64,000 nt of DNA from an uncultured Gammaproteobacteria bacterium (lineage in GTDB: Bacteria; Pseudomonadota; Gammaproteobacteria; Xanthomonadales; Xanthomonadaceae), in the NCBI GenBank assembly GCA_946885735.1, contig CAMPGW010000002.1, positions 1 to 64,000 on the forward strand. The letters run 5' to 3'. Below the pieces are notes generated by a model, which was given only the letters and a program-made list of their open reading frames with translations, did not search any database and was not told the origin of the DNA. Made by a program: the position numbers and the translations under genes. Of the stretch, positions 26,382 through 33,783 are shown in pieces (position 1 is the stretch's first letter; every line of letters starts with the position of its first letter).

Positions 26382-26987
26382 ATGCGCACCTTCGTCCTGC
26401 GCGCGCGCGCAGCGCCTACGGATAGCCAGCGCTTGCTGGCCGGCATCGGCGGCGAGGCGCACCCGGAAATCCTCGCGCACACGCTGATGAACGCCATCTT
26501 CGTGGCGCAGGCGCACCGGCCGGACGTGGTGGTGTACCTGGTGCTGGAAAGCACGCAGGACTACTCACGCACGATCCGCTTCGAGGCCAGTGCGATGCAC
26601 GAGATCGGCGGCTTCGACGAACGCGCGCTGCTGGGCAAGGTGGCGAAGGCGCTGGACGCCTCGCGCGGCATGGGCAAGGAGGAATCGCGGCCCGTCGAGT
26701 CCGGCGTGAGCGTGCGCACGATCAGTTTCGAGCGGCTGGTGCAGGAACTGGCCGCGGATCACCAGCTGTTCGTGATGGATCCCAAGGGCGCGCCGATCGG
26801 CGAGCAGGCCTTTGGTGACAATCCTTGCTTCCTGCTGACCGACCACATCCCGATGCCGAAGAACACATTCCACACCCTCGACAAGTTGGGCGCGAAACGC
26901 ATCGCGCTCGGCAGGACCATGCTGTTCGCCTCGCAGTGCGTGGTGCTGATCCACCACTCCCTGGACCAGGTCGAACCGGGCAGATAA
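26382..26987 (+). CDS. TrmY-like pseudouridine N1-methyltransferase (COG1901/DUF358)
   Basis: 201 residues. The sequence matches the TrmY/DUF358 fold, a SPOUT-class enzyme with a trefoil-knotted SAM site: HPEILAHTLMNAIFVAQ, the strand VVVYLVLESTQDYSRTIRF, GKEESRPVESGVSVR, then FVMDPKGAPIGEQAF and NPCFLLTDHIPMP. Archaeal TrmY methylates N1 of pseudouridine-54 in tRNA; bacterial members are little studied. Start ATG 26382 is 2 bases after the RluF-like stop, so the two proteins should be made together. The substrate RNA is unknown. Confidence 0.85.
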   Translation: MRTFVLRARAAPTDSQRLLAGIGGEAHPEILAHTLMNAIFVAQAHRPDVVVYLVLESTQDYSRTIRFEASAMHEIGGFDERALLGKVAKALDASRGMGKEESRPVESGVSVRTISFERLVQELAADHQLFVMDPKGAPIGEQAFGDNPCFLLTDHIPMPKNTFHTLDKLGAKRIALGRTMLFASQCVVLIHHSLDQVEPGR

Positions 26988-27054
26988 GGCCGGTTCAAGC
27001 GGCCGGACTACACTGGCGGGACCCCTGGCCGCGTGCCAACGAACGAGGCCCTCC

Positions 27055-28317
27055 GTGCTCTGGACCGTCGTCATCACCGCCACCCTCACCATCCTGGTGT
27101 TCCTGGCGGCGCTGAACTTCCGCAAGCCCCAACAGATCGAGCGCAAGCTCGGCCACAAGTACGCGATCGCCGACCGCCAGTTCAGGCGCGAGATGGGCGT
27201 GATGCTCGGGCCGGCGGTGATCGCCGGCAACCGCGTCACCGACCTCGAGAACGGCGACGGCATCTTCCCGGCCATGCTCGAGGCGATCGCCGCCGCCCGC
27301 AAGTCCATCACCTTCGAGACCTACATCTACTGGTCGGGCGTCATCGGCAAGAAGTTCAGCCTGGCCCTCAGCGAGCGTGCGCGGGCGGGCATCAAGGTCC
27401 ACGTGACGATCGACTGGCATGGCGGCAACAAGCTGATGGCCGAGCACCTGGAGGAAATGAAGGCCGCCGGCGTGCAGGTGAAGGTCTACCGGCCGCTGCA
27501 CTGGTACAACATGGGCCGCCTCAACAACCGCACGCATCGCAAGCTGCTGGTGGTGGATGGCCGTATCGGCTTCACCGGGGGCGTCGGCATCGCCGACGAG
27601 TGGATGGGCCACGCGCAGGACCCGGATCACTGGCGCGACATGCACTTCAAGGTCGAGGGGCCGGTGGTGGCGCAGCTGCAGGCGGCGTTCAACAACAACT
27701 GGATCAAGTCCACCGGCGAGGTGCTCAACGGCGCCGAGTATTTCCCGGAACTGGAACCGGTCGGCGAGGTGGACGCCAACCTGTTCATGAGTTCGCCCAC
27801 CGGCGGCAGCGAGAGCATGCACCTGATGTTCCTGATGGTGATCGCCGCCAGCCAGCGCAGCCTCGACCTGTCGGCCGCCTATTTCGTGCCGGATCCGGTG
27901 ATGATGCAGGCCCTGGTCGCGGCGCGGGAACGCGGCGTCCGGGTGCGCGTGCTGCTGCCCGGCCAGCACACCGATTCGGAAGCGGTGCGGCTGGCCTCGA
28001 AATCCTGCTGGGGCGCGCTCATCCAGGCCGGCATCGAGATCCACGAATACCAGCCGACCATGATCCACAACAAGCTGCTGGTCGCCGACGGGGCGATGGC
28101 CTCGGTCGGTTCGACCAATTTCGACATGCGCTCGTTCCAGCTCAACGACGAGGCCAGCCTGAATGTCTACGATGCGCAGTTCGCGGCGCGCATGACCGCG
28201 ATCTTCGAGCAGGACCTCGCGCGCGCGACCCGATACACCTACGAGATGTGGGCGGCCCGGCCGTGGCGGGACAAGCTGATGGAGAAATTCCTGTTGCCGA
28301 TCCGGTCGCAGCTGTAG
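27055..28317 (+). CDS. Phospholipase D family protein, cardiolipin synthase-like
   Basis: 420 residues. An N-terminal membrane helix (LWTVVITATLTILVFLAALNF) anchors it. Two HKD phospholipase D motifs are intact: THRKLLVVDG (near 160) followed by GFTGGVGIADEW, and MIHNKLLVADG (near 338) followed by ASVGSTNFDMRS. This two-domain layout is that of cardiolipin synthases of the ClsA/ClsB group, which join phosphatidyl groups at the membrane. The GTG start at 27055 keeps the membrane helix. The RluA-like gene follows after 3 bases. Confidence 0.88.
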   Translation: MLWTVVITATLTILVFLAALNFRKPQQIERKLGHKYAIADRQFRREMGVMLGPAVIAGNRVTDLENGDGIFPAMLEAIAAARKSITFETYIYWSGVIGKKFSLALSERARAGIKVHVTIDWHGGNKLMAEHLEEMKAAGVQVKVYRPLHWYNMGRLNNRTHRKLLVVDGRIGFTGGVGIADEWMGHAQDPDHWRDMHFKVEGPVVAQLQAAFNNNWIKSTGEVLNGAEYFPELEPVGEVDANLFMSSPTGGSESMHLMFLMVIAASQRSLDLSAAYFVPDPVMMQALVAARERGVRVRVLLPGQHTDSEAVRLASKSCWGALIQAGIEIHEYQPTMIHNKLLVADGAMASVGSTNFDMRSFQLNDEASLNVYDAQFAARMTAIFEQDLARATRYTYEMWAARPWRDKLMEKFLLPIRSQL

Positions 28318-28320
28318 CCG

Positions 28321-29208
28321 GTGGCGCGTCCCCCCAGCATCGACGGATTGGCCGCCAGCACGCTGCAGCTGCCGGCGGGCGCGTGGCCGACCGTGCTCGA
28401 TTGCCTGTGCGAGCGATTCCCCGCGGTGTCGCGCGCGCACTGGTTGGAGCGAATGGCGCGCGGACGCGTCGTCGGCAGCGATGGCGCCTGCCTGACCCCG
28501 GAGACGCCACATCGGGGTGGCCTCGAGGTCCATTACTACCGCGAGGTCAGCGACGAGCCGCCGATCCCCTTCGACGAAGTCGTATTGCACGCCGACGCCC
28601 ACCTGCTGGTGGCGGACAAGCCGCACTTCCTGCCGGTGATGCCCGCCGGTGCGCATGTCCACGAAACGCTGCTCGGCCGGCTGATCCGCCGCACCGGAAA
28701 CGAGGCCCTGGCGCCGCTGCACCGGATCGACCGCGACACGGCCGGCCTCGTGCTCTTCTCGACCAACCCTGCAAGCCGCGCCCGTTACCAGGCCCTGTTT
28801 CGCGAACGGCGAATCGACAAGCATTACGAGGCGATCGCCGCGCCGCTGCCGGAGATCGCGTTTCCCTGCGCTCGCCGTAGCCGCATCGTTGCCGGTGAGC
28901 CCTTCTTCCGCATGCAGGAAACGGACGGACCGCCGAACAGCGAAACCCGCATCGAGGTCGTGTCGAAGGGCGGGCGCCACTGGCGATACGCCCTGGCGCC
29001 CGTCACCGGCCGCAAGCACCAGCTGCGCGTGCACATGGCTGCGCTGGGCGCGCCGATCGTCAATGACCCGCTGTATCCGACCGTCGCCCATCGCGCCGCC
29101 GGGGATCATTCGGCGCCGCTGCAACTCCTCGCCAAGGGCCTTGCGTTCGACGATCCGCTGACAGGCGAACGGCGCAGCTTCCTGAGCGCGATGCAGCTTG
29201 GGCCCTAG
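28321..29208 (+). CDS. RluA-family pseudouridine synthase
   Basis: 295 residues. The catalytic motif is LHRIDRDTAGLVLFS with the aspartate near residue 136, as in RluA/TruC-type synthases (HRLDRxTSG). Before it is LVADKPHFLPVMPAG, after it YQALFRERRIDKHYEAI and the RNA-binding TGRKHQLRVHMAALGAPI. The N-terminal ~70 residues resemble an S4-like region only weakly. It uses a GTG start 3 bases after the phospholipase D gene, so they form an operon, and it overlaps the convergent YgjP-like gene by 4 bases. The position modified is unknown. Confidence 0.88.
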   Translation: MARPPSIDGLAASTLQLPAGAWPTVLDCLCERFPAVSRAHWLERMARGRVVGSDGACLTPETPHRGGLEVHYYREVSDEPPIPFDEVVLHADAHLLVADKPHFLPVMPAGAHVHETLLGRLIRRTGNEALAPLHRIDRDTAGLVLFSTNPASRARYQALFRERRIDKHYEAIAAPLPEIAFPCARRSRIVAGEPFFRMQETDGPPNSETRIEVVSKGGRHWRYALAPVTGRKHQLRVHMAALGAPIVNDPLYPTVAHRAAGDHSAPLQLLAKGLAFDDPLTGERRSFLSAMQLGP

Positions 29209-29705
29209 CCCGGCTTTCGCAGCTCCAGATGCGTGAGGTACAGCCGCATGTCGAGCTCGAGCTGGTGGTAGTCCGGCTCCATGTGCGTGCACAACTGGTA
29301 GAAGGCCTTGCCGTGGTTGGCCTCCTTCAGGTGGGCGAGCTCGTGCACCACGATCATCCGCAGGAACCCGGCGGGCGCGTCGCGGAACACGGTGGCGATG
29401 CGGATCTCCCGGCTGGCCTTGAGCCGGCCGCCCTGCACCCGCGACACGGCGGTATGCGTGCCCAGGGCGTTCTGCAGGACCTGCAGCTTGCCGTCGTAGA
29501 CGACCTTGGCCAACGGCACCGACATGCGCAGGTGCCGGTCCTTCAGCGCCTGCACGTAGTCGCGCAGCTGGCCGTCGGTGCGCACCGCGTGGGACTGGCC
29601 GTACTTCGCGGCCAGCACCTCGCCCAGGCGGCCTTGCGCGATCAGCGCGTGGACCCGGTCGAGCACGGGTTGCGGGTAGCCCGCGAGGTAGTCCAGCGGC
29701 GTCAT
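29205..29705 (-). CDS. YgjP-like metallopeptidase-domain protein (DUF45/M48-like)
   Basis: 166 residues. The zinc motif is VVHELAHLKEANHGKAFYQLC, a HEXXH with a third His ten residues later, as in YgjP/WSS1-like (DUF45) metalloproteins. The preceding IATVFRDAPAGFLRMIVVHE is typical. The N-terminal part (AKYGQSHAV) is helical. These small proteins are of unknown substrate; a role in DNA-protein crosslink or nucleotide metabolism has been proposed for relatives. Last 4 bases overlap the convergent RluA-like gene. Confidence 0.85.
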   Translation of the reverse strand: MTPLDYLAGYPQPVLDRVHALIAQGRLGEVLAAKYGQSHAVRTDGQLRDYVQALKDRHLRMSVPLAKVVYDGKLQVLQNALGTHTAVSRVQGGRLKASREIRIATVFRDAPAGFLRMIVVHELAHLKEANHGKAFYQLCTHMEPDYHQLELDMRLYLTHLELRKPG

Positions 29706-29716
29706 CGGTCGCTGCG

Positions 29717-31240
29717 TCAGGGCGCGTCGCGCGTCGGCAGCAGGCTCGCGCGGTCGACGAGCTTGCCGTCCACGATCACGGCCTCGATCGTCCGCGTGTT
29801 GCGGATATCGGCCAGGGGATCGGCGCCCAGGATCAACAGGTCCGCGCGCTTGCCCACCGCGAGCGTGCCGAACTCGTCCTGCTGGCCCAGCATCTGCGCG
29901 CCGCCGCGGGTGCCGGCGACGATTGCCTGCATGGGCGTCAGGCCCGCCTGGACCAGCAACTCGAGCTCGCGGTGCACGCTGTAGCCGGGGTACACGTAGG
30001 GATTGCCGGTGTCGGTGCCGACGGCAATCGGCACGCCGCGCGCATGCAGCATGCCGACATTGGCCAGCACGTCGGCGCGATGCTGCTTCAAGGCCTCGAG
30101 CGGCGCGCGCGCGGGGTCGTTGGCGTTGCGCACCCAGCCCTCGCGGAAGGCGCCGGCGAAGCCAGGCGCGCGCAGTGCCGCCAGCTCCGCATCGGTCACG
30201 CTGGCGCGGAAGAAGGGATCGTCCATGTAGCCAGGCTCGTCGGCAAAGCGCACGGCACCATCGCTCAGCGCAAGCGTGGGCACGACATGGAATCCGCGCT
30301 TCGCCATCAGGTCGGCCGTCGCCTCGGACGGGAGCGGTCGGTCGATCACCGCGTGCACCACGCCGGCCGCGCCGCCTTCGAGCGAGGCCTGCAGCTCCGC
30401 CGGCGATGACACGTGGGCGAACACCGGCAGCCCGTGCTTGCCCGCCTCGTCGACGATCGTCCTGATCATGTCCACCGACATCAGCGGATGGGTGTCGCCG
30501 AACGCGAGCGGCCCCGATTCCACCGTGATCTTGATGACGTCCATCCCGCCCGCGGCACGCTCCGCCACGGCCTTTCGCACCGAGGCCTCGTTGCGGACGA
30601 AGGAGATGCCCAGGCCCATCGGATACAGGTTGACCGGCTCGTCCACGGGCGTGGCCGCGGTGATCCTGTCAGCCGCCTCGCGCGCCGCGGGCGGGAAGAT
30701 CGTGTAGACCGGGTGCGTTCCGGGCAAGGTCAGGTGGCCGCCGCTGCCGTAGATGTGCGGCGCGACGAGTGACCCGGCCTCGCGCTCCGCACGCAGCGCA
30801 CGGATCGACTCCGTGCTGCCGTCGGTCGCCCCGAGTTGCAGGATGGAGGTGACCCCGTAGTAGAGCTGCCGCGCCAGCACCTGTCGCGTCTCGTCCGGCT
30901 GCCGTTGCGCCGGCGCCCCGAAGCTGAAGTGCACGTGCATGTCGGCCAGGCCCGGAATCACCGTCTTGCCGGTGGCGTCGATCACGTGCGCGCCGGTCGG
31001 TACGGCGAGGTCGCCGGTGGTCCCGATGGCGACGATGCGGTCGCCTCGCAGCAGCAGCGTCGTCGAAGCACGTGGCGCCGCGCCGGTGCCGTCGATGAGC
31101 GTGGCGCCGACGATCGCAACGTCGGCGGAAGCCGGATCGCCGCGCCTGCTCTCGCCGGACGCCACCGCGGTCACGGTGACGGCGCCCAGACCTGATGCCA
31201 CGAGGAGGGACACGAACGACCGCCGGATGCTCGAAGTCAT
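29717..31240 (-). CDS. Secreted amidohydrolase (imidazolonepropionase-like)
   Basis: About 507 residues from ATG 31240; an upstream in-frame ATG at 31273 with a weak AGGG is also possible. The N-terminus has a Tat-like twin arginine (SIRRSFVSLLVASGLG). The amidohydrolase core starts VAIVGATLIDGTG and has the metal site VIPGLADMHVHFSFG, further on KITVESG and FAHVSSPAE, and GTDTGNPYVYPGYS carrying the conserved aspartate. The C-terminal composite beta domain is DLLILGADPLADIRNTR. This is the group of D-aminoacylase or prolidase-like hydrolases; the substrate is unknown. Divergent from the ArsR gene. Confidence 0.86.
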   Translation of the reverse strand: MTSSIRRSFVSLLVASGLGAVTVTAVASGESRRGDPASADVAIVGATLIDGTGAAPRASTTLLLRGDRIVAIGTTGDLAVPTGAHVIDATGKTVIPGLADMHVHFSFGAPAQRQPDETRQVLARQLYYGVTSILQLGATDGSTESIRALRAEREAGSLVAPHIYGSGGHLTLPGTHPVYTIFPPAAREAADRITAATPVDEPVNLYPMGLGISFVRNEASVRKAVAERAAGGMDVIKITVESGPLAFGDTHPLMSVDMIRTIVDEAGKHGLPVFAHVSSPAELQASLEGGAAGVVHAVIDRPLPSEATADLMAKRGFHVVPTLALSDGAVRFADEPGYMDDPFFRASVTDAELAALRAPGFAGAFREGWVRNANDPARAPLEALKQHRADVLANVGMLHARGVPIAVGTDTGNPYVYPGYSVHRELELLVQAGLTPMQAIVAGTRGGAQMLGQQDEFGTLAVGKRADLLILGADPLADIRNTRTIEAVIVDGKLVDRASLLPTRDAP

Positions 31241-31303
31241 GAGGAGTGCGCCACCCGCGGAAAGTCCCGCCATCTTAACCCTGCCGATCAGGCCAACCCT
31301 GCC

Positions 31304-31323
31304 TTGACAGATATTTTTGTCAA
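31304..31323 (+). promoter_or_regulatory. Operator/-35 region of the ArsR-SRPBCC operon
   Basis: TTGACA (31304-31309) and its inverted copy TGTCAA (31318-31323) are separated by 8 A/T-rich bases, an island of low GC 15 bases before the ArsR-type start. The left half is also a perfect -35 box. This matches the usual autorepression site of small winged-helix repressors. Confidence 0.72.
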
Positions 31324-31338
31324 AGGTAGTCTCGGGTC

Positions 31339-31941
31339 ATGTTCGACGTCCACGTCATCGAGGATCCCGCCGCCGCGGCCGCTGCGCTGGAGCCCACGCG
31401 CGCCCGCCTGCTTGCCGCGATGGCCGAGCCCGCCTCGGCCGCCACGCTGGCCAACCGCGTCGGGCTCACCCGGCAGAAGATCAACTACCACCTGCATGCC
31501 CTGGAGGCACACGGACTCGTGCGCCTGGCCGAGGAGCGCAAATGGGGCGGGCTGACCGAACGCCTGATGGTGGCGACCGCCTCGTCCTTCGTCATCGCGC
31601 CCAAGGCCCTGGGCCCGGTCGCGGCCGGCGCCGGTCGCGAGGTGGACACGCTGTCCGCCGACTACCTGGTCGCGCTGGGCGCGCGCATGGTCCGCGAAGT
31701 CGGCGCCCTGCTTCGGCGTGCGCATGCCACCGGCAAGCGATTGGCCACGCTGTCGGTGGACACCGAAGTACGTTTCCGTTCTGCCCAGGATCGCGCTGCG
31801 TTCAGCCAGGAACTGGGCGAAGCCATCGCCAAACTCGTAGCGAAGTACCACGACGAATCCGCCCCCGGCGGACGCGCGCATCGCCTCGTCGTCGCGGCCC
31901 ATCCCCTGCCCCATGCCAACGACAGCAAGGACTCCGCATGA
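31339..31941 (+). CDS. ArsR-like winged-helix transcriptional regulator
   Basis: 200 residues. The winged helix is RLLAAMAEPASAATLANRVGLTRQKINYHLHALEAHGLVRLAE, a form of the HTH_20/ArsR fold, followed by a C-terminal domain of unknown ligand with no metal-binding cysteines. A palindromic operator lies immediately upstream, so autoregulation is likely. The stop codon overlaps the SRPBCC gene start (ATGA). Pairing of an ArsR-like repressor with an SRPBCC/AHSA1 protein is very common in bacteria and suggests the partner binds or processes the inducer. Confidence 0.87.
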   Translation: MFDVHVIEDPAAAAAALEPTRARLLAAMAEPASAATLANRVGLTRQKINYHLHALEAHGLVRLAEERKWGGLTERLMVATASSFVIAPKALGPVAAGAGREVDTLSADYLVALGARMVREVGALLRRAHATGKRLATLSVDTEVRFRSAQDRAAFSQELGEAIAKLVAKYHDESAPGGRAHRLVVAAHPLPHANDSKDSA

Positions 31942-32747
31942 ACGTGAAGCAGCAAGACGACGGCCGCCGCGCCCTCGAGGTCGAGTTCGAAGTTCCCGGC
32001 ACGCCCGAGGAAGTGTGGGACGCCATCGCCACCGGGCCCGGCATGTCGGCGTGGTTCGTGCCGACGCAATTCGAGGACCGCGACGGCAAGCCCGCCGTGA
32101 TGATGTGCAACTTCGGCCAGGGCCTGCATGCCTGCGGCGCGGTCAAGACCTGGGATCCTCCGCGCAGCTGGTCGGGCGAAGGCGAGGTCTACGGCGGCTC
32201 GCCGCCGATCGCCACCGAGTGGCACATCGAAGCCAAGGCCGGCGGCATTTGCCGCGTGCGCATGGTCCACAGCCTGTTCGCCAGCACCGACGAATGGGAC
32301 GACCAGCTCGAGGGCGCGAAGGAAGGCTGGGCGGGCTTCATCAACAACCTGCGCCTGTACATGACCCACTTCCGCGGCCAGCACGGCGCCATCATGCAGG
32401 TCAGCACGCCGGTCGCGATGTCGGAGGCTGAGGCCTGGGATGCGCTGACCAGCGCGCTCGGCGTGGCCGCCGCGGGGCAGCGTTGGACCTCGCCCGCGGG
32501 CGCACCTTCGCTCGGCGGCGTCGTCGAAGTGGCGACGAAGGAACCCTTCGACGCCCTGCTGCGGCTCGACACGCCGGGGCCCGGTCTCGCGGCGCTCGGC
32601 GCCTTCACCTATCCGGGCAGCCCAACGATGGTCGGGATGAACCTGTACCTGTATGGCGACGAAGCCGCCGCCACCGTGGCGCGCATCACGCCGCAGTGGA
32701 ACGCGTGGTTCGAGGATCGCTTCACGACGCCGGCGCCATCGACCTAG
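31938..32747 (+). CDS. SRPBCC (AHSA1/START-like) domain protein
   Basis: 269 residues. The N-terminal half is a typical AHSA1 hydrophobic-cavity domain: FEVPGTPEEVWDAIATGPGMSAWF, then CGAVKTWDPPRSW and WAGFINNLRLYMTHF closing helix. A second, weaker copy seems to follow (AEAWDALTSALGV ... WNAWFEDRF). Cavity domains of this group bind hydrophobic ligands. It is coupled by ATGA overlap to the ArsR-like regulator and shares its operator. It overlaps the end of the convergent CPBP protease gene by 26 bases. Confidence 0.87.
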   Translation: MNVKQQDDGRRALEVEFEVPGTPEEVWDAIATGPGMSAWFVPTQFEDRDGKPAVMMCNFGQGLHACGAVKTWDPPRSWSGEGEVYGGSPPIATEWHIEAKAGGICRVRMVHSLFASTDEWDDQLEGAKEGWAGFINNLRLYMTHFRGQHGAIMQVSTPVAMSEAEAWDALTSALGVAAAGQRWTSPAGAPSLGGVVEVATKEPFDALLRLDTPGPGLAALGAFTYPGSPTMVGMNLYLYGDEAAATVARITPQWNAWFEDRFTTPAPST

Positions 32748-33639
32748 GGTTCGCGCGACGCCGGCCCGCCCACCAGCGCATGGCGATCAGCGCCGCCAGG
32801 AACAGCGCGACGCACAGCACGCTGCCCTCCGGCCCCTCGGCGCCGCCCGTCAGCGCATCGGCGCCCTGCGGACGCAGCGCGACGACCAGCGCCGGCAGGT
32901 TCGCGTCAATGCCGGTGACGGGCAGCTCGAAGGCGGTGGCGAGCCACCAGTTCCATCCCGCGTGCCAGCCCATGGCACCCCAGATGCTGCCGGCGCGCAG
33001 CACCCAGGCGCAGGCGAACAGCGAGAACAGGAAGGTGCTCGCGGTGACGCGCGGTGGCTGTTGCGGCCCGTAGTGCAGCAGGCAGAACACCAGCGACACC
33101 ACCAGCACCGCCACCATGACGTTGCTCCTGCGCGCCAGCACCGACAACAGCCAGCCGCGGAAGATGATCTCCTCCGTGCCGGCCTGGAAGATGAAGCCCG
33201 CCAGCAGCAGCGCGATGTGCCAGAGGCTGCGCGGCTCGCGCCAGGCGGGGCCGATGCCAGCGGCCTCCAGTCCTCCGCCCGCCCAGATCGCGAAGACGAG
33301 CAGGCAGATCATCGCCACGCCCACGCCCAGGCCGTGCATGAAGGGCTTCATCGGCGCGGGACCGTTCAGCCCGATGCTGGCGAGCGATCGGCCTTCCACG
33401 AGGCGCACCCAGGCGAGCACGGCCAGCAGGGTTGGCGCGAAACCCAGCCACAGCAAGGCATGCAGGCCGGCGATGCCGATCGGATCGCCACGGGGCGTGG
33501 ACCACTGCTGCGCCTGCATCCATCCGTCCATGGCGATGACGGGCGCCGCGACGAAGAAGATCAGCAGGATCGGCGACAACCAGGCCCAGGGCAGCCACCC
33601 ACGGGCCACTTCGGGCGAGAACAGGGCAACGGAGGACAC
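32722..33639 (-). CDS. CPBP family intramembrane metalloprotease
   Basis: 305 residues with about eight membrane helices. The CPBP (Abi/CAAX prenyl protease-like) motifs are present: GTEEIIFRGWLLSVLARR (first glutamate pair plus Arg) and, further on, VFCLLHYGPQ, and GAMGWHAGWNWW giving the third His-containing motif. These proteases cut inside or near membranes; bacterial members are often linked to peptide immunity or protein secretion. It is convergent with the SRPBCC gene and stands alone. The Rce1-type catalytic set appears complete. Confidence 0.88.
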   Translation of the reverse strand: MSSVALFSPEVARGWLPWAWLSPILLIFFVAAPVIAMDGWMQAQQWSTPRGDPIGIAGLHALLWLGFAPTLLAVLAWVRLVEGRSLASIGLNGPAPMKPFMHGLGVGVAMICLLVFAIWAGGGLEAAGIGPAWREPRSLWHIALLLAGFIFQAGTEEIIFRGWLLSVLARRSNVMVAVLVVSLVFCLLHYGPQQPPRVTASTFLFSLFACAWVLRAGSIWGAMGWHAGWNWWLATAFELPVTGIDANLPALVVALRPQGADALTGGAEGPEGSVLCVALFLAALIAMRWWAGRRRANPRSMAPAS

Positions 33640-33783
33640 GCGGCGCTCCTGCGTGGGGTGACCGGTGCAGCGTGCCCCTGCGGCCGCACGCGCCGCCAGC
33701 TGGATGCGACCAAGCAGCCTTTGCCGCCGACGAAGCCTGTCGAGGCGACGATGAACGCGGCGCAGAAATCCGCGACCCGGACT

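Noticed and set aside
26995..29292. A 765-codon minus-strand frame over the phospholipase D and RluA-like genes
   Set aside because: Shadow frame; the plus-strand genes have intact HKD and HRIDRDT motifs.
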